64,000 bases of DNA, taken from the NCBI RefSeq assembly GCF_003597395.2, contig NC_133778.1, forward strand, positions 27,973,070-28,037,069, read 5' to 3'. Source of the DNA: Chelonoidis abingdonii (lineage: Eukaryota; Chordata; Testudines; Testudinidae). Shown here in pieces: positions 1-12,587 of this stretch. Within the stretch, counting starts at the first letter, position 1; every line of letters starts with the position of its first letter. The notes beneath the pieces were generated by a model. That model searched no databases. It was not told the origin of the DNA and was given only the letters and a program-made list of their open reading frames with translations. Both the position numbers and the translations under genes were made by a program.

Positions 1-398
1 TTATTTTTCATATCCAGTAGCAAAATTGCCTCACGAAGGCAGGGTTGAATCTTATGCCACCCTCCCCCCGAAATGCCTTGGTCTCTATAAAACATGTCAG
101 AGTTAAGTATTAATTATTATTATTGTAATGCCGAGACATGATACAGCTTCAAGAAGTTTGGACAAAAATCCCATGCAGTGGCTCCTCTTCACCTCACTTA
201 TCTTGAGACTTCAGAGCATGATATAGCAGGGTTAACAAGTGAATCAGCTCATAAGCTCTTCAGTACAGACAGTGCGTATGTGTGTGAAATCCCTAGCCCA
301 CTGTGTCCCAATCCTGACTGGGACCTGTGGATGCTACCATCATATAAATAATAAACCACGAGCTAGCTGGTTCACTAATTATTTTCTTTTACTCTCAG
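1..398. other. NEMP2 intron fragment
   Basis: No coding exon with splice sites and no recognisable repeat seen; presumed to be the 3' part of an intron whose upstream exon lies outside the window. Confidence 0.5.
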
Positions 399-513
399 CA
401 CAGCACCTTTGGGATTTTAATGAGTGGCTGCTGGATGTCCTCTCTCTACTTTATTTACTGTTTGCAAGGGGAAATGAAGTGGCTGTGGTCTGACTATAGA
501 AACTACTTACTGG
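399..513 (+). CDS. NEMP2: NEMP2 internal exon (first one in window)
   Basis: Acceptor ACTCTCAG at 391-398 and donor GG|GTAAGAG at 514. It reads in phase 0 as [18 protein letters not shown] followed by a [12 protein letters not shown] end, a transmembrane segment plus short loop typical of NEMP proteins. It ends with one base of a glycine codon, completed exactly by the exon at 2163. The longer open frame that begins at 239 is another reading frame and is not the gene. Confidence 0.85.
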
Positions 514-3500
514 GTAAGAGAATGAGCAGAAATGTACAACGGACATGTTTTTGTTAAGAGGTCAGAACGAACAGTTTGTAAGAATTGCGTCTAATTAATA
601 TTTTTCTCTCATGAATTTGCGGTGTGAGAGGATTGTGAAGGCTCCTAATCCATTCAAACGAGCATTTATTCTCATTAGATCCTTAAATAGGGAGTTTGAT
701 GTTGGTCTGTAGAGACATGAAGAAGAGGGAACGTTTTGCCCATGTTATGTTTCCAGTCATTTCCATTTCAAACCCACTATGGAAGCAAAGAGGGAGGTGG
801 TTGTGGGAGAAGAGAGCTACAATCTCCTCTCTTTCTGGAGTTTGGAGTGGGGGTTGTGCTGCCTGGAAAGGGGGAGTTTCCAAGGGGGCTGGGGAACCTA
901 TCGCGTCGGCACATTTCCTCAGCATCTTTCTTGGTCAAAACAACTGTGCAGCCTCTATTGTCAGCTAAAGCCATCCTCCCTGAAGTTAGCCCCATCAGAC
1001 AGTGGTATGGTAGAAACAGTGCTATCTTCCCTGAGCACAGCACACATTTCTGGCACTGGGACATGCAGCTAGGGTGCACTTATTCTTAAACCATTTCCTA
1101 ATATAGAAGTCATAAGGAATTCTCATGCCCTCTGCTGGCCTGGGGGAGAGAGATTGGGATACAAGCTTGTAACTTGGTTCTCCCCACTTGCTCTAGCAGT
1201 ACAGAGCACTGCTCTTAGGCCACTATGCCAGCCCCTTATGCTCTGTGCCTGTTAATATTCACTAACTGCTTTCAACTCAGTTGAATACGATATCGTTTTC
1301 AATTATTATTTTTTTTATGTTCACTCACCTTTGCTTTGGTGGCAACCCTGAAGCACACAGAGAAAAGTACAGTGAGAAAAATTGTTCTTGCAGAATTGCC
1401 AGCTTGGCTGAAACAAAAAAGTACAGTGTTGAATAAGCATTGACTCCTTTGGATGCATATCCAGACTGAAGCTCCAGACCTTTCAGCATTCACTCTTCAC
1501 CAATTAGGAGGGGAAGCATGGCTTGACCATGTGCTTTTAGCATGAGTGAAATTAATTTGATATACACACTGTATTTGCAAGCCTATCAGCTTCATTTACA
1601 ACATTTTATTTGAAAATAAATACTGACTTATTGTTAGTATGGAGCCTAATCCATGCATATGTTTACACAAGTATTGAGGTATAATTAGGACCTTTCAACA
1701 ATGCAGTTGCACATCCTTCATGCAATTGCACATACAGGTGAATTAAACTGATCATTTTAATGACCATTAACTTCTGACATGTAATTGTATTGCTAATGGT
1801 GTTTTAGAATGCCTACTGCCTTGGATAAGCATTGTAAGTTACGATTTAAATCTAAATAAACAAACATACAGGATATTTTGACACATAGATAGCCAGTTAT
1901 GCCTTTAACTTGCCATCTGCACATGCAGATACAGTTTGGGTACGCAGTCATCGTAATTACATACTCAAGACCAGTGTGCCACTGCATGCATTTTTTTGCA
2001 TATGTATTTTAAATATCAGGCCCTTCTCTTCCCCAAGTACATGGTAGACAGCATGAGGAGCAACAGTGAGATTTGCTGTGTGGCAGTTTTAAGCTGTTAG
2101 TCTACCCTTAAAGTTAATCCTTTGTATCATTCTATATATGGCATTTTTTTCTGCTTTCACAGGATATTTTCTGACTGTTGGATTTATCAGCTTTGTGGTT
2201 TGTTACAAGCATGGACCACTTACCAATGAGCGAAGCATAACCCTCTTGACGTGGACATTACAATTAATAGCCTTTGTCTTGATTTATTTTGGTGTCACCA
2301 TCCCACAGGTTGCATATGCAGTAATAGCTATCATCCTCTGTTCAAAAGGCCTGTGCTATCCCCTTGGCATGGTCTCTTTTGTGGGCAGGTTGGTATCCAT
2401 TTTCTGAACACATAAGTCACTGTATTATAAGGTAATATTAAAAGGTTAATAATAAAACCCACATAAAATGACAATTATCTGTCAGTTATTAATCCTAGTA
2501 CATATTCTTACCTAATGAATACTTACATTAGCGACAAGGCTTAAAACCCCCAATGCATAAAAATTTGATAATTCTCAATGCAGGAGTTTTAAGCATTGAT
2601 CTTGCTGTGTAGAGAACTGTGACTGTAACCTTCATAAATATACATTGAACAGCTTTTCTGCAGCATCTGGTAACTGATGGGCTTTCATTCGATTGATTGG
2701 TTAGACTGCAGTGACAACATCATGGTTTAATAGGTCTGACAGGACTTTGATTTTTAACAAGAATTACCTGCAGATTCCTATGGGACAAAACACTTACCAC
2801 AAGATGACATGAGATATTGACATTAGGATACTCTGATAAAACTGTAGGTTAATTGGTCATCACTGTCAAGGGTAAAGTTCAGGGGTGAACTCCTACCCCT
2901 ATTGAAGTCAATGGGAGTTTGCTAGTGACTTCAGTAGACCCAGGTTTTCACCCCCGACATCCTTATTTACTCTTACCAGGTCCCAACACTACACTGAGCT
3001 CAATAGGGGCAGAAACCTGGACCTGCATGGAACTCACTCTGTAGAAGTGGGACTGTGTGCTGGAGCTAGGGTCCACTCATATGGAGCTGCTTCCAGGATG
3101 GAGAACATTGTTTGGAACACTTTTCAATCGTGTTTTTGGCTTTCCTGTATATGCTGTGTAGCCAATGGGAACAAGCTTCTGTTTGCTATTGTCCTGTGAA
3201 TTTGAAATATGTTTTATCATGTCAACAGTAACACACAAATGATGATTCTAAAGGCAGTCCCAACTTGTTACACTGAACTAAGGAGCCTACGGGAAGTCAA
3301 AGGCTGAAGCTGTTTTTATAACGAACCACAGCAACTTTAAAAATTATTACTTATATTTTCTATGCTTTACCACCACTTGGTTTTTAAAAACCATTTTAAT
3401 ATTTCTTTGCCTTCCCCTAGAAGCTTGGATAAGTGGTGGGTTTGGGGGTTTTTAGCACAACTTGTCATTTGACAAACACGGATTTTTCTACCCCAGCTGA

Positions 3501-6500
3501 AAAGAACAACCTGCTTTAAACAGCATCATGTAAGAACATTTATCTGATGTAAGAGGTGCTCAGCTCCCTCTGAAGTCAATGGGAAAAGCACCAGTTTAAG
3601 CCAGTGCTGAACGTAGCCAGAATATACCTTACCATAAGTACATACTCTGACATATCAAAGTGTCTTTGTTTCTGTGCTGGCCCCTGGCACGATTTCAGTT
3701 TTTGTTTTGACTGCTCCTGCAGAGCCAAGAGAGAGGTACAATATAATATGAAAAATCTCTTTCAGAAAGGAAGTTTTTGATGGGTTTTACAAACAGTACA
3801 TTTTACATTTATTTGTTTGTTACTTAATTCTACAGAACAAACCTTGATGGTTTGATAAAAATGATCACAGAGGAAGCAAACTGCATAATTCAGTTTAGTA
3901 GGCATCTGTACATACTGCTGATAATCTGATCTCCTAGTAAACTCTAGAACCTGGTCCCACTGAGCCCATTGGGAGCTTTGTCACTGACTTCAGTGGCATC
4001 AGGATTTGACCCTTACCACACAAGCAATGACAGACAAGAGCCTCAATCCATTTTCCATTGTCTCGAGGGGAGAGGGAGTAAGTCAAACACAGCTGGCTAG
4101 TGCAGGTACATTTATATAGTTTAAACTCTGTTTATGGGCATCCAGCCCTTGCTCGTCTTAACTTAAAAGTTACCACAATAACAAAAATTGAAAGCAGTCG
4201 ATAGAAGGGAACAGAACACAGCACACTGTCTAAGTGATATCTAAATACATTATAAATTACTATGCAGAATCATAACAGCTACATCAGATTATAAATATTT
4301 TTGTCTCATACTACTCAGCTGTGTAATTTTAAGGCACAAGTAAACAATATGAACAATTAGCAAAAGATTTTAAGAGCACTGTTCCTCTGCAAAGTTCCAA
4401 GCGGACACTGGGCCTGATTTTCAGCCCCATCGTCTCTGTGTGCCTATTTTGCATGTACAAATCCCTGTTGCACCTGCAAATGGCTAGATAAGCATCCATT
4501 TATTAGTTTCCATTAGGGTTCTCTGTATATTTAAAGGACCTTTTGAAAGTCAGTGGGACTTTGCATTGATTTCAGTGATTTTGGATCCAACCCAGATGAG
4601 ACAGGCAAACATACATGGACTTTGGGAATGAAAATCAGGCTCATTATGTTAGACTTTTAAAGTCGCTATTTGCCTCTCCCTCATGCAAAGCAAGATGATC
4701 TTATGCTATTCCCTTAATAGTAGATGCCAGAAAGAAAGAACAGGTCATAGTGATGTGGGGAGCAGTGTATTTGTAACATATGTGAATTCCATGTGCGATA
4801 GATTTGGAAATATGAATTGTTTCTTTTTGTTTTAGAAAAGTCAAGAATTTTTTTAAATCAAAAAAACTAGTGTTTCAGCTTCTTACTGAAGAGGAATTCA
4901 GGGAGCAGGGGGAAACAGAGACTGTGAAAGCCTTGGAGGAGCTACGCTCATTCTGCAGGAGTCCAGATTTCTCATCCTGGTTAGCCGTGTCCAAACTGGA
5001 GTCTCCTAAAAAGTAAGAAAGACTCTCATCTCTTAAAATTGAATGTATTTTATAGGCACTGTTACATAGAAGAGCCAAATACTCCTTAAAGAGCATAATT
5101 TATAGGCCTGATCCTGCCAACACTCAATCGAACATGTAACTTTGTTCACGTGAATAGTCCTGTTGGTGTCCCAGGGCACAGATCTTGCAGCTTAAAGGGC
5201 TAAGGTGGCTTGAAGGGACCTCTGTGCCCTTCTGGTCCTGGGCTGCTCTGGGGCTGCAGGGTGCTCTCGGCTAATTTAGACAGACCTGGGAGCCTCTCTA
5301 AGTTATGGCAGCCCAGAATCTCTGCAGTGATGCCTGCAGCCCTGTCCACAATAGGATCCTCCCATTCCTGCTCCTGGTATGCCTCCTACATTGGTGCTTG
5401 CAAAGGGGTCCTCAGAAAGCAACCAGATCGCTGTCACCACAGTGCCTTCTTTGGTGGGAATCATCCCCTGGCTGAGTATGGCGCTATTAGGATCCTTCTG
5501 CTTCCTAGTCTTGTACATAGTGTAAAGGGGGCAGGGTAGGAATGAGGATCTCACCCCAAATGCTGGCAGGATCTGTTCCTATAATCATAAGGTTCTGCAT
5601 TGCTAGACATCAACCCATTGGGGTGACAGCCAATGCATCTTTTTTCATTGGCTGAGCACTGGTCTACATGACACAGGTCGACATAAGGCATCTTATGTCG
5701 ACCTAACTATGTCAGTGTACACACTACGCAGAATCATAGAATATCAGGAGGGCATCTAGTCCAACCCCCTGCTCAAAGCAGGACCTAATCCCCAATTAAA
5801 TCATCCCAGCCAGAGCTTTGTGAAGCCTGACCTTAAAAACCTCTAAGGAAGGAGATTTCACCACCTCCCTAGGTAACTCATTCCAGTGCTTCACCACCCT
5901 CCTAGTGAAAAAGTTTTTCCTAATATCCAACCTAAACCTCCCATTAACGTCCCTGCAACTTGAGACCATTATGCCTGTTCTTCATCAGGTACCACAGAGA
6001 CAGTCTAGACTCTCCATCTCTTTGGAACCCCTTTCAGGTAGTTGAAAGCAGCTATCAAATCCCCCCTCATTCTTCTCTCTGCAGAATAAATACTCCCAGT
6101 TCCTTCAGCTCTCTCATAATCAGTGCTCCACCCCTAATAATTTTTGTTGCCCTTTGCTGGACTCTTTTCCAATTGTTCCACATCCTGATGTAGTGTGGGC
6201 CCAAAACTGGACACAGTACTCTCCAATTAGCCTCACCAATGCCAAATAGAGGGGAATGATCACATCCCTCAACTCCGCTGGACAATACTCTCCTATAAAC
6301 AGCCCAAAAGCCGTTACCTTCTTGAACGGCACACTGCTAACTCATATCCAGCTTCTCCTCCATTGTAACCGCTAGGTCCTTTTCTGTAGAACTGCTGCCT
6401 AGCCACTCGGTCTCTAGTCTGTAGCAGTGCATGGGATTCTTCCATCCTAAGTGCAGGATTCTGCACTTGTCCTTGTTGAACTTCATCAGATTTATTTGGG

Positions 6501-9363
6501 CCCAATCCTCTAATTTGTCTAGGTCCCTCTGTATCCTATCCCTACCCTCCAGTGTATCTACCACTCCTCCTAGTTTAGTGTCATCTGCAAACTTGCTGAG
6601 AGTGCAGTCCACGCCATCCTCCAGATCATTAATGATCATTAACCACTGGGGCACTCCGCTTGAAACCGGCTGCCAACTAGACATGGAGCCATTGATCACT
6701 ACCTGTTGAGCCTGACGATCTAGCCAGCTTTCTATCCACCTTATAGCCTTGTGCCCTCCGATGTAAGTGCCCTACTACACCAACATATTACCTCCACCTC
6801 CATGAGAGGCATAGGAGAGCTTATGTCGGTGTAGTTAGGGTGATGCAGTGTCCATGTAGGCACTGTGTTACTTGCATTGGCTGTCATTCTCCAGGCTCCC
6901 TGTTCAGAGATGAGCTGCCCTTGGGCTCCTGGCCGGGAGCCTGGCTGCTCTGAGGCTCCCAGCATGGAGGCAGGAGCTGGGGGGCGGTGAGCAGGGAACA
7001 GAAAGTGGGGAGGGGAGGAGGGAGCTGGCAGGGAGCCAGGAGCCTATGGCGCAGCTGGGCTCCTGAAGGGGAACAGCAAGTGGAGCTGAAAGACCAGGCT
7101 CTCAGCTCCCCGCACTGCCCCTCTTCGGTCAGTAGAAGCACTCCACAAACTGAAGAAGGGTTGTGTGGACATGAACCACCACAATAATTACTGCAGTGGC
7201 TATAAAAGAGGCAGAGTATGAGTGAAGATCTAATATAGTATTTATTGTAGACATGCCCTGAAATAGTACTAAGAGTGCTGTGGAAATAGCATGCTTTGCC
7301 TCTGGGAATCTGAGTGGATGGAGAGACTGTGTCTGGAACAGTTCAACAGAGACACGCTAGCAAATTAGAAGAATGATGGTGGGCTATAAAGGAAGGCCAT
7401 ATAAAATGGGAGCTGGCAGCCAGAGGAGTTAGGAACGTAAGACTCATCAGAATTCCAACATGCTTATCTGAAAACCAAAATTAGAACCGTAAAATATTAG
7501 CAGCAGGGCTCTAGGTATTATGCAGCCACAGAACTCACCCTCGCTCCTGAATTGTGCTTCAGAATTTAAAAGCACCATCAGCTTGGAATTTAATCTGTTA
7601 TCAAAACTGAGTTCAAAGGAGTTTCGGGAATGGGAACTGCACTTGCACTTGGCTTCCCATGACACTTTCTGTAGTCAGGTTTTTGTAGTTTTCAAAAATG
7701 TCTGTCTCGCTTATTACCATGGAAAAATTCATCCCAAGCAAAGGGAAAACTAACTGGTTATGTGCAACATGCTGCCAAATGCACCAAGCAAACAAAGTGA
7801 GGAGAGATATTTTTTCTCCAATCACTTTTAGTTATTCTCAGGAATTATTTGGAACAATAGTATGTAAAAAAGAGTCTGGCAGAAGTCTGATTCTTAAGCT
7901 GACCGTGTCTCTAAGCTTTTATTAAAGAATAATTCTATTTCTTCCCCTTATGGTAACAAAGAAAACCTACCAAATGAAACCAAAGCAATGATGTCTGCCC
8001 GAGTCTGAAGTACATTTGTAAGAAGAATGAACAGCCCTCTTCAACTCAGTGAAGTTTTAGCTCAGAAATATTATGACAATGATATGAATATTAACATTAA
8101 CTATTTAACTGGTGATCACTTTAACAGAGCTCTTTTCACTAATGTGCTTTTCTTACAACCCTTCACCAAAAGTTCAGGCACCAGAAGTCCCCCACTTTCC
8201 AAAAAACTCCAGCATCCCCTCTGACTTCTGCAGTGCAGCTGTCCTTCATCAAAGTAAGATTGGCAGCATTTCAAAATGCATGGGCCAGTGTCAAATAAAT
8301 GGAATATAAGCTCTCAAATAGTACACCGAATATTACTGTGCTATTTGTTTCCATGTTTTATTCAATGAATCCTCCATTTTGGAGCTGCTGCAGAAATTCC
8401 AGCCTGTCACACCAGAGCGCCATAGACAGCAGGGATCCTGCTGCAGAGTTTAGGCCCAGTTGCTGCAGAGTCTACAGGGACTGCCTGTATGCGATGCTGT
8501 AGGACAGGAACTCATGGGTGTTGAGCTCTTGCACTGGTTTCTGTCAGGTATAGAGTATCAGCACTTCTTGAATTTAAATAAAGGACTATTTACAGGGGTT
8601 CTGTCTCAAGTTTTCCACAGACATTAATGAATCCTCATAACATTTTTGGGGAAAAAAGTATTATCAGCCCCACTTTGCTAATTGAGAAACTGAAACTGAG
8701 AGAAGGCATGTGGCCTACATAGGTGTACAATGCGAGCAGTAAGAGCTGGAAACACAGGTCAGATGTGCCTGGCTCGGTCACACTATACCCTACTCGCTCT
8801 CTAAGGAACCAAAGTTACTCAATTAAAGCATGAAGCAAAGACTGAAAACATCTGAAAGGAGGATAACGAAGGAAAACAGCTAACTGAGCTGACAACGTTC
8901 AGTACTGGATGCTGCCCTTTACGATTTACCCTCTTGTCTGTGTGAATCCTTAGCTCAGGCTTCAACTCCAGCATCCCATGGGGGCACGATTCCTGCTTTG
9001 AATGCTGTCTAGATACATACCCAAAACATGCAGGTCTCTGCTCCAAGTCAGCTTTAATTGGCAGCATTCTGTGTATTTGGTTTTCTTCCTGTCTGATCCT
9101 TTCCCCTTTTTAAATCTGGCAGATTTGCAAACTTTATTTTGGGATCTCCCCACGTGTCACCTGCAGAAGTGAACGCATATGATGAGCTATATGGCATTGG
9201 AGGCTCCTTCTTGGAACAGCAGCTCTTTAGCATAGAGCCAGAGTCAGAGCAGAACCGACTAGCTAGTTCCATTCAGGAGGATGATTATGAAGATGATGAT
9301 GAAATGCAGGAACAAAACGAAAGTAAAAATGTTTCACACTCCAACAGTATTGGATTATTCTGA
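399..9363 (+). CDS. NEMP2: NEMP2 (TMEM194B), nuclear envelope integral membrane protein 2; 3' half, four coding exons
   Basis: Gene-level entry. Exons 399-513, 2163-2388, 4836-5012 and 9123-9363 join in phase (759 nt, 252 residues plus stop) to give the C-terminal part of a NEMP-family protein. What is seen: hydrophobic segments in the first two exons, the block NLxxWTLQ-like LLTWTLQL, the family signature [11 protein letters not shown] with [10 protein letters not shown] in the third, and the [13 protein letters not shown] block plus an acidic tail in the last. Known of the family: NEMP proteins lie in the inner nuclear membrane; NEMP1 binds Ran and supports envelope stiffness and fertility, NEMP2 is less studied. 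The N-terminal signal peptide and luminal domain exons lie left of the window. NEMP2 rather than NEMP1 is inferred from the adjacency to MFSD6, which matches the mammalian order with the two genes convergent. Confidence 0.9.
514..2162 (+). other. NEMP2 intron
   Basis: AT-rich intron between two phase-compatible exons. Open frames around 700-1090 overlap on both strands, lack splice signals and family similarity, and look like chance. No clear repeat identified. Confidence 0.6.
2163..2388 (+). CDS. NEMP2: NEMP2 transmembrane exon
   Basis: Acceptor CTTTCACAG ends at 2162; donor GGGCAG|GTTGGT at 2389. The 226-nt exon encodes three hydrophobic stretches: [19 protein letters not shown], then [16 protein letters not shown] and [15 protein letters not shown], the last TM helices of the protein. 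The in-frame ATG at 2138 is intronic. Phase in 1, phase out 2. Confidence 0.92.
2389..4835 (+). other. NEMP2 intron with scattered old repeat motif
   Basis: No exon seen. Short relics sharing the core AAGTCAATGGGA (or GACTTCAGTGG on the other strand) occur near 2908, 3574, 3970 and 4548, suggesting very old copies of one amniote repeat. Otherwise unremarkable. Confidence 0.45.
4836..5012 (+). CDS. NEMP2: NEMP2 nucleoplasmic-domain exon
   Basis: Acceptor TTTGTTTTAG ends at 4835; donor AAAAA|GTAAGA at 5013. It encodes [18 protein letters not shown] then [19 protein letters not shown] and the [10 protein letters not shown] motif, the most conserved cytoplasmic/nucleoplasmic block of the NEMP family. 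Two bases of the final lysine codon are carried over to the next exon. Confidence 0.93.
5656..7257. mobile_element. DNA transposon relic interrupted by a CR1
   Basis: Left edge GCACTGGTCTACATGACAC and right edge TTGTAGACATGCC resemble inverted ends of the GTCTACAC-type elements common in turtles. The interior has inverted GTCGACATAAG/CTTATGTCGAC blocks at about 5678-5705 and a related block near 6820. A CR1 copy (5730-6757) splits it: CACTACGC before and CCGATGTAAGTGCCC after read as once-continuous sequence. The right edge is uncertain, and the GC-rich part at 6880-7140 may be element interior. Confidence 0.5.
5730..6757 (-). mobile_element. CR1 LINE, 3' part, minus strand
   Basis: The plus strand starts with the reverse of a CR1 3' tail (AGAATCATAGAATATCAGG) and runs on through the reverse complement of the RT C-terminal region. 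Decoded on the minus strand it contains SSGVPQ, a [12 protein letters not shown] active-site block and [11 protein letters not shown] at about 6450-6700. It has several frameshifts and an internal deletion near 6640, so it is a dead 5'-truncated copy. Confidence 0.9.
8625..8790 (-). repeat. MIR-type SINE relic
   Basis: The plus strand carries the reverse of the MIR core (ATTATCAGCCCCACTTTGCT, then GAGAAACTGAAACTGAGAGA). Old and diverged; lies in the last NEMP2 intron. The remaining 7258-9122 shows no other recognisable feature. Confidence 0.55.
9123..9363 (+). CDS. NEMP2: NEMP2 last coding exon
   Basis: Acceptor CTGGCAG ends at 9122. The exon reads [20 protein letters not shown], a NEMP C-terminal signature, then [15 protein letters not shown] and an acidic run ([14 protein letters not shown]) before the TGA at 9361-9363. 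The acidic tail is family-typical. Confidence 0.92.
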
Positions 9364-9785
9364 ACCATTTGGAAAATCCCTTGTAAGGGAAGAAAATGAA
9401 ATCAAGTTGGAAAGGAAGACTTCCTGGCCTAAATACGTGCTGTCTCAGAGAGCCCTACTTCTGACTTGGGGGTAGAGGGAAACCAAAATTCTTTGAAGGA
9501 TTTATTCCCGCTTCACTGTTCAAAACAGTAGTAAGTCGCTTGGTTTCTTAAGTGAATGTTACGCTCATGTAGTTGGTATTTTGTTACCTCCCCTATTTAT
9601 TTGCAGGGCAGATACCAGGCAGCTGCAGTGCAAACTTGCCCCACCACTGTGCCTCAAATCCCTTGAAGAGACTGTTCTCTGTCCATGCCCTCAGTGCTGG
9701 GAGCGCCAGATGAAGAGGAAGTCATTTATGATGCACTTTTGCTAAGTGCTCTATCTGCTAATAAATTCCTTTGAACTCCTTTCCT
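9364..9785 (+). other. NEMP2: NEMP2 3' UTR with poly(A) signal
   Basis: Sequence after the stop is non-coding. A canonical AATAAA lies at 9760-9765, followed by a T-rich stretch, so cleavage at about 9.78 kb is likely. A longer transcript cannot be excluded. Confidence 0.6.
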
Positions 9786-11780
9786 AAGGTATCTTGCTTA
9801 CCGCTTTGATCCCTCCACTGGGTTCATCTCACCTTCCACGAGTTTTAAGTTCCTCACTCCTCTCCTTGAGAGCCCTGCACAACTGTGCTCCTCTGCTTTC
9901 ACTGCTCTTCCCTTAGCCTTTCTACTCTAGCCAAGCCACACACCTAGCCCCCACCATAGTTGTTTCCTCTCCCACCCATCTCTGCCCTCTTCATTGTGGC
10001 CCCCTGTACCAAGGGCCCTCCACCTGATCCAGTTCTCCATCTCCTCCTCTGGGAAGTGTGTTTTCCCCAGTGTATTCTTATTCTTCCTTTCAGCCTCAAT
10101 CTTCCTCCACAACTAAAAAAACCCCAAACCTAAACAAAACCTCACCATTCCAGCCCAAGTGTGCTCAGTAAAGGCCATGTAGCCTGGGACTGTATTAGCT
10201 GCTCCAAGGAGTCTCCGTCAGTGCAGGTACCTGGCGTAAGGATGGCCAGGGACAAGCTGAAGCACCCGTAAGTAGCCCTGGTGTCCTGGGAATTCACCAG
10301 CTTTGGTAGTGGGTCCTGCTGCTCATTTCACGATTGGGAAGAAACCTTGCCCCCAGGACCACAAGCAGGGAGGAAGTGCTGGATGGATCCTCTTGGAGAT
10401 TTCCTGACCATGTGGCCTTCTCCAGGGTTTACTTCAGGAGGTGAGGATCTTACCCTGGCAAGAAAATAATTACAGTCAACTGCCAACATCCATACGAGAA
10501 TAGGAGATTCCTTCTGTCTGGGTATCTATCCTTCCCTTACCCCTGGACAAATGGAATCTCCCTCTCTGTTGTCCTTCAGACTGTGTCCCTTACCCCTCAC
10601 TTTTCATACACATTCTGTGTCCCATAAACCCCACTAAGTATCTCCTTGTAGGAGAGCGGGGGCCATCATTTCTCCCCTCAACTGCCACTCCAAACCATCC
10701 AGGAACTGTCCCATTCCAACATTCACCTCTTTCTAAAAGGTGTCGCTCTGCAGAACAGGCTGTGCTGTGTTTGAAGCCAGGCTGGCTCAGTGGGCACACT
10801 CAAAAGGATAGTTCCCCTTTGCTGGTGAACATGCTTGGAGATGTCTCAGTTGCTAGTCTTCGGGGGGACCCAAATACCATAAAACAGTGCTAAAAAGAAA
10901 CAGCTTACTATATACATAGGTGCCTCCTTACACTGAAAAGTCATCAGAGCTTGCCTTTATATTAGTACTTCCCAGAGAGACTTATAGGGAGACTCCAGGA
11001 GGCTCTAGAGTTTAAATTAAAATTTTAAAATGAGAATTTTTCTGTTTTTCAGTAAAGAGAAGCCTAACACTTAAACACCATTAGACCATCTCGCTCATTC
11101 AGGAAGACAAGCAAGCGCATTCTATAGCCATACAGAGGCATGAGAGAAGATGAGCCCTACTTATTAAACTTATAAACCAAACTGGGACCACGCTTATGTT
11201 AGCAGCAAGAGGGCTCTACTGAACAAGTCTCTAATTGTCACCAATAAAATACAGGGGGAGGGCTGCTAGATTCACGGCCACATCTCTCCATCCCAGTCCT
11301 GGCATCATATTGGGCTTGCTTTGGTGCTTTCTACCACTAGCAAGATAAACGCAACACATTAGTAGATACATTCACCAAACAGTGGTCAGAACCACAGGAG
11401 AGGTGGATAAAGTCCAAGATCTTTGCTGCCTTGCAGAGGGGTGGATCTCTCCTCTAGCACAATGGCCTTACATGGCTGGAGGAGGTTTATGTTACATCTG
11501 CATAGTTGAAGCTAAGTACCTGAAATGTATTGTTATAAATATCTGGCCCGTCAAGGAAAGGCAACGTAGTATGACACATTTCAGCTCTCTGCACCATACT
11601 GAAGTCAAGGATTTTCAGCCACAGTGCTCAGGGAGCTGAAGGTTCACAGTCATGATTTTTTGTTTTTAAAGGGACATATCTTGTCCCAATTTAAATCCAG
11701 GCAACCCCCTTGAGTTTTATGAAACAAAGCAGCTAATAGATTGGTGATGATGCCCCTCCGTGAGTATATTATCCTTGCTA
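9786..11780. other. Intergenic sequence, nothing recognised
   Basis: Between the NEMP2 poly(A) signal and the 3' side of MFSD6. Short open frames overlap on both strands and are not supported by motifs. A pyrimidine-rich stretch lies at 9780-10100. No RNA gene seen. Confidence 0.45.
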
Positions 11781-11789
11781 AGAAATGTA

Positions 11790-12180
11790 ATACCCCTTTA
11801 AGGGACAGGCTGGAACCTACAGCTAGGATAGCCGGAGGTGTAATCAAGGAGACACTGCTCCACCCTAGGGCTGGGCTATATAAACAGAAAAGAAACTGAG
11901 CAAGAGAGAGGGAAGTAGAAACTGTGCAGGTGATAGCAGGTGCTTGTTGTTTTCTCTCAGGCTAGTCAGTGCCCTGGAGCCTAACTAGAGGCTTTGTTTA
12001 TGGATTTAAATTTAGGAGTTGAAACAGGTTCTGAGGTGAGGCCCTTATGGGCGGGTTTTAATTAAATTACTCGTGTCCTGAAGCCTTGATAAAAGAGAAC
12101 TTTTCTTTGTTAGTGTGTGTAAGCTCCCCTCCGGGTATTAAAGCAAACCTGTTGCCCCCCTAGTCAGGGGAAATTAAGGG
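11790..12180 (+). mobile_element. Possible solo LTR or promoter-bearing repeat
   Basis: A TATA box (GGCTATATAAACAG, about 11874-11887) sits some 60-90 bp downstream of a GC-richer block. It is followed by an R-like region and a G+C/T+A switch near 12130 (CTCCGGGTATTAAAG), the layout of a retroviral or gypsy-type LTR. I did not find a convincing target duplication, primer-binding site or internal genes, so this is a guess from architecture only. Confidence 0.3.
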
Positions 12181-12587
12181 GGGGCACTGCTGCAGTACCA
12201 CACTGAGCCACAAGATGATGTACAGGGACTGCCTGCACCTCCACAATGATATAGTCACATAGCTCAGTATTAACATTAATATGTTCACTGAGGGGAAAAA
12301 ACATATAATTCAATACAGTTGAATTTTTCCTGCACTTTATCTGTTTTCTGGATATTTTTAGTAGATGATCAAGTAGGGTGGCTGCTTCAAACACCTTGCC
12401 CTGCACCCCCAGGAGAGAAGAGCAACAGCAGCCTGAGATACACATGAATGTTTTAATGCCTAGCTCAAAAAGAACATTAAAACAAACCTTTAAAGCCTCC
12501 AAATATCGATAAGATCATGAACTCTGAGGATTTACGAATGTTTATCTATGTACTTATACATACATGTACTCCCCCCCCGCCCCATCA

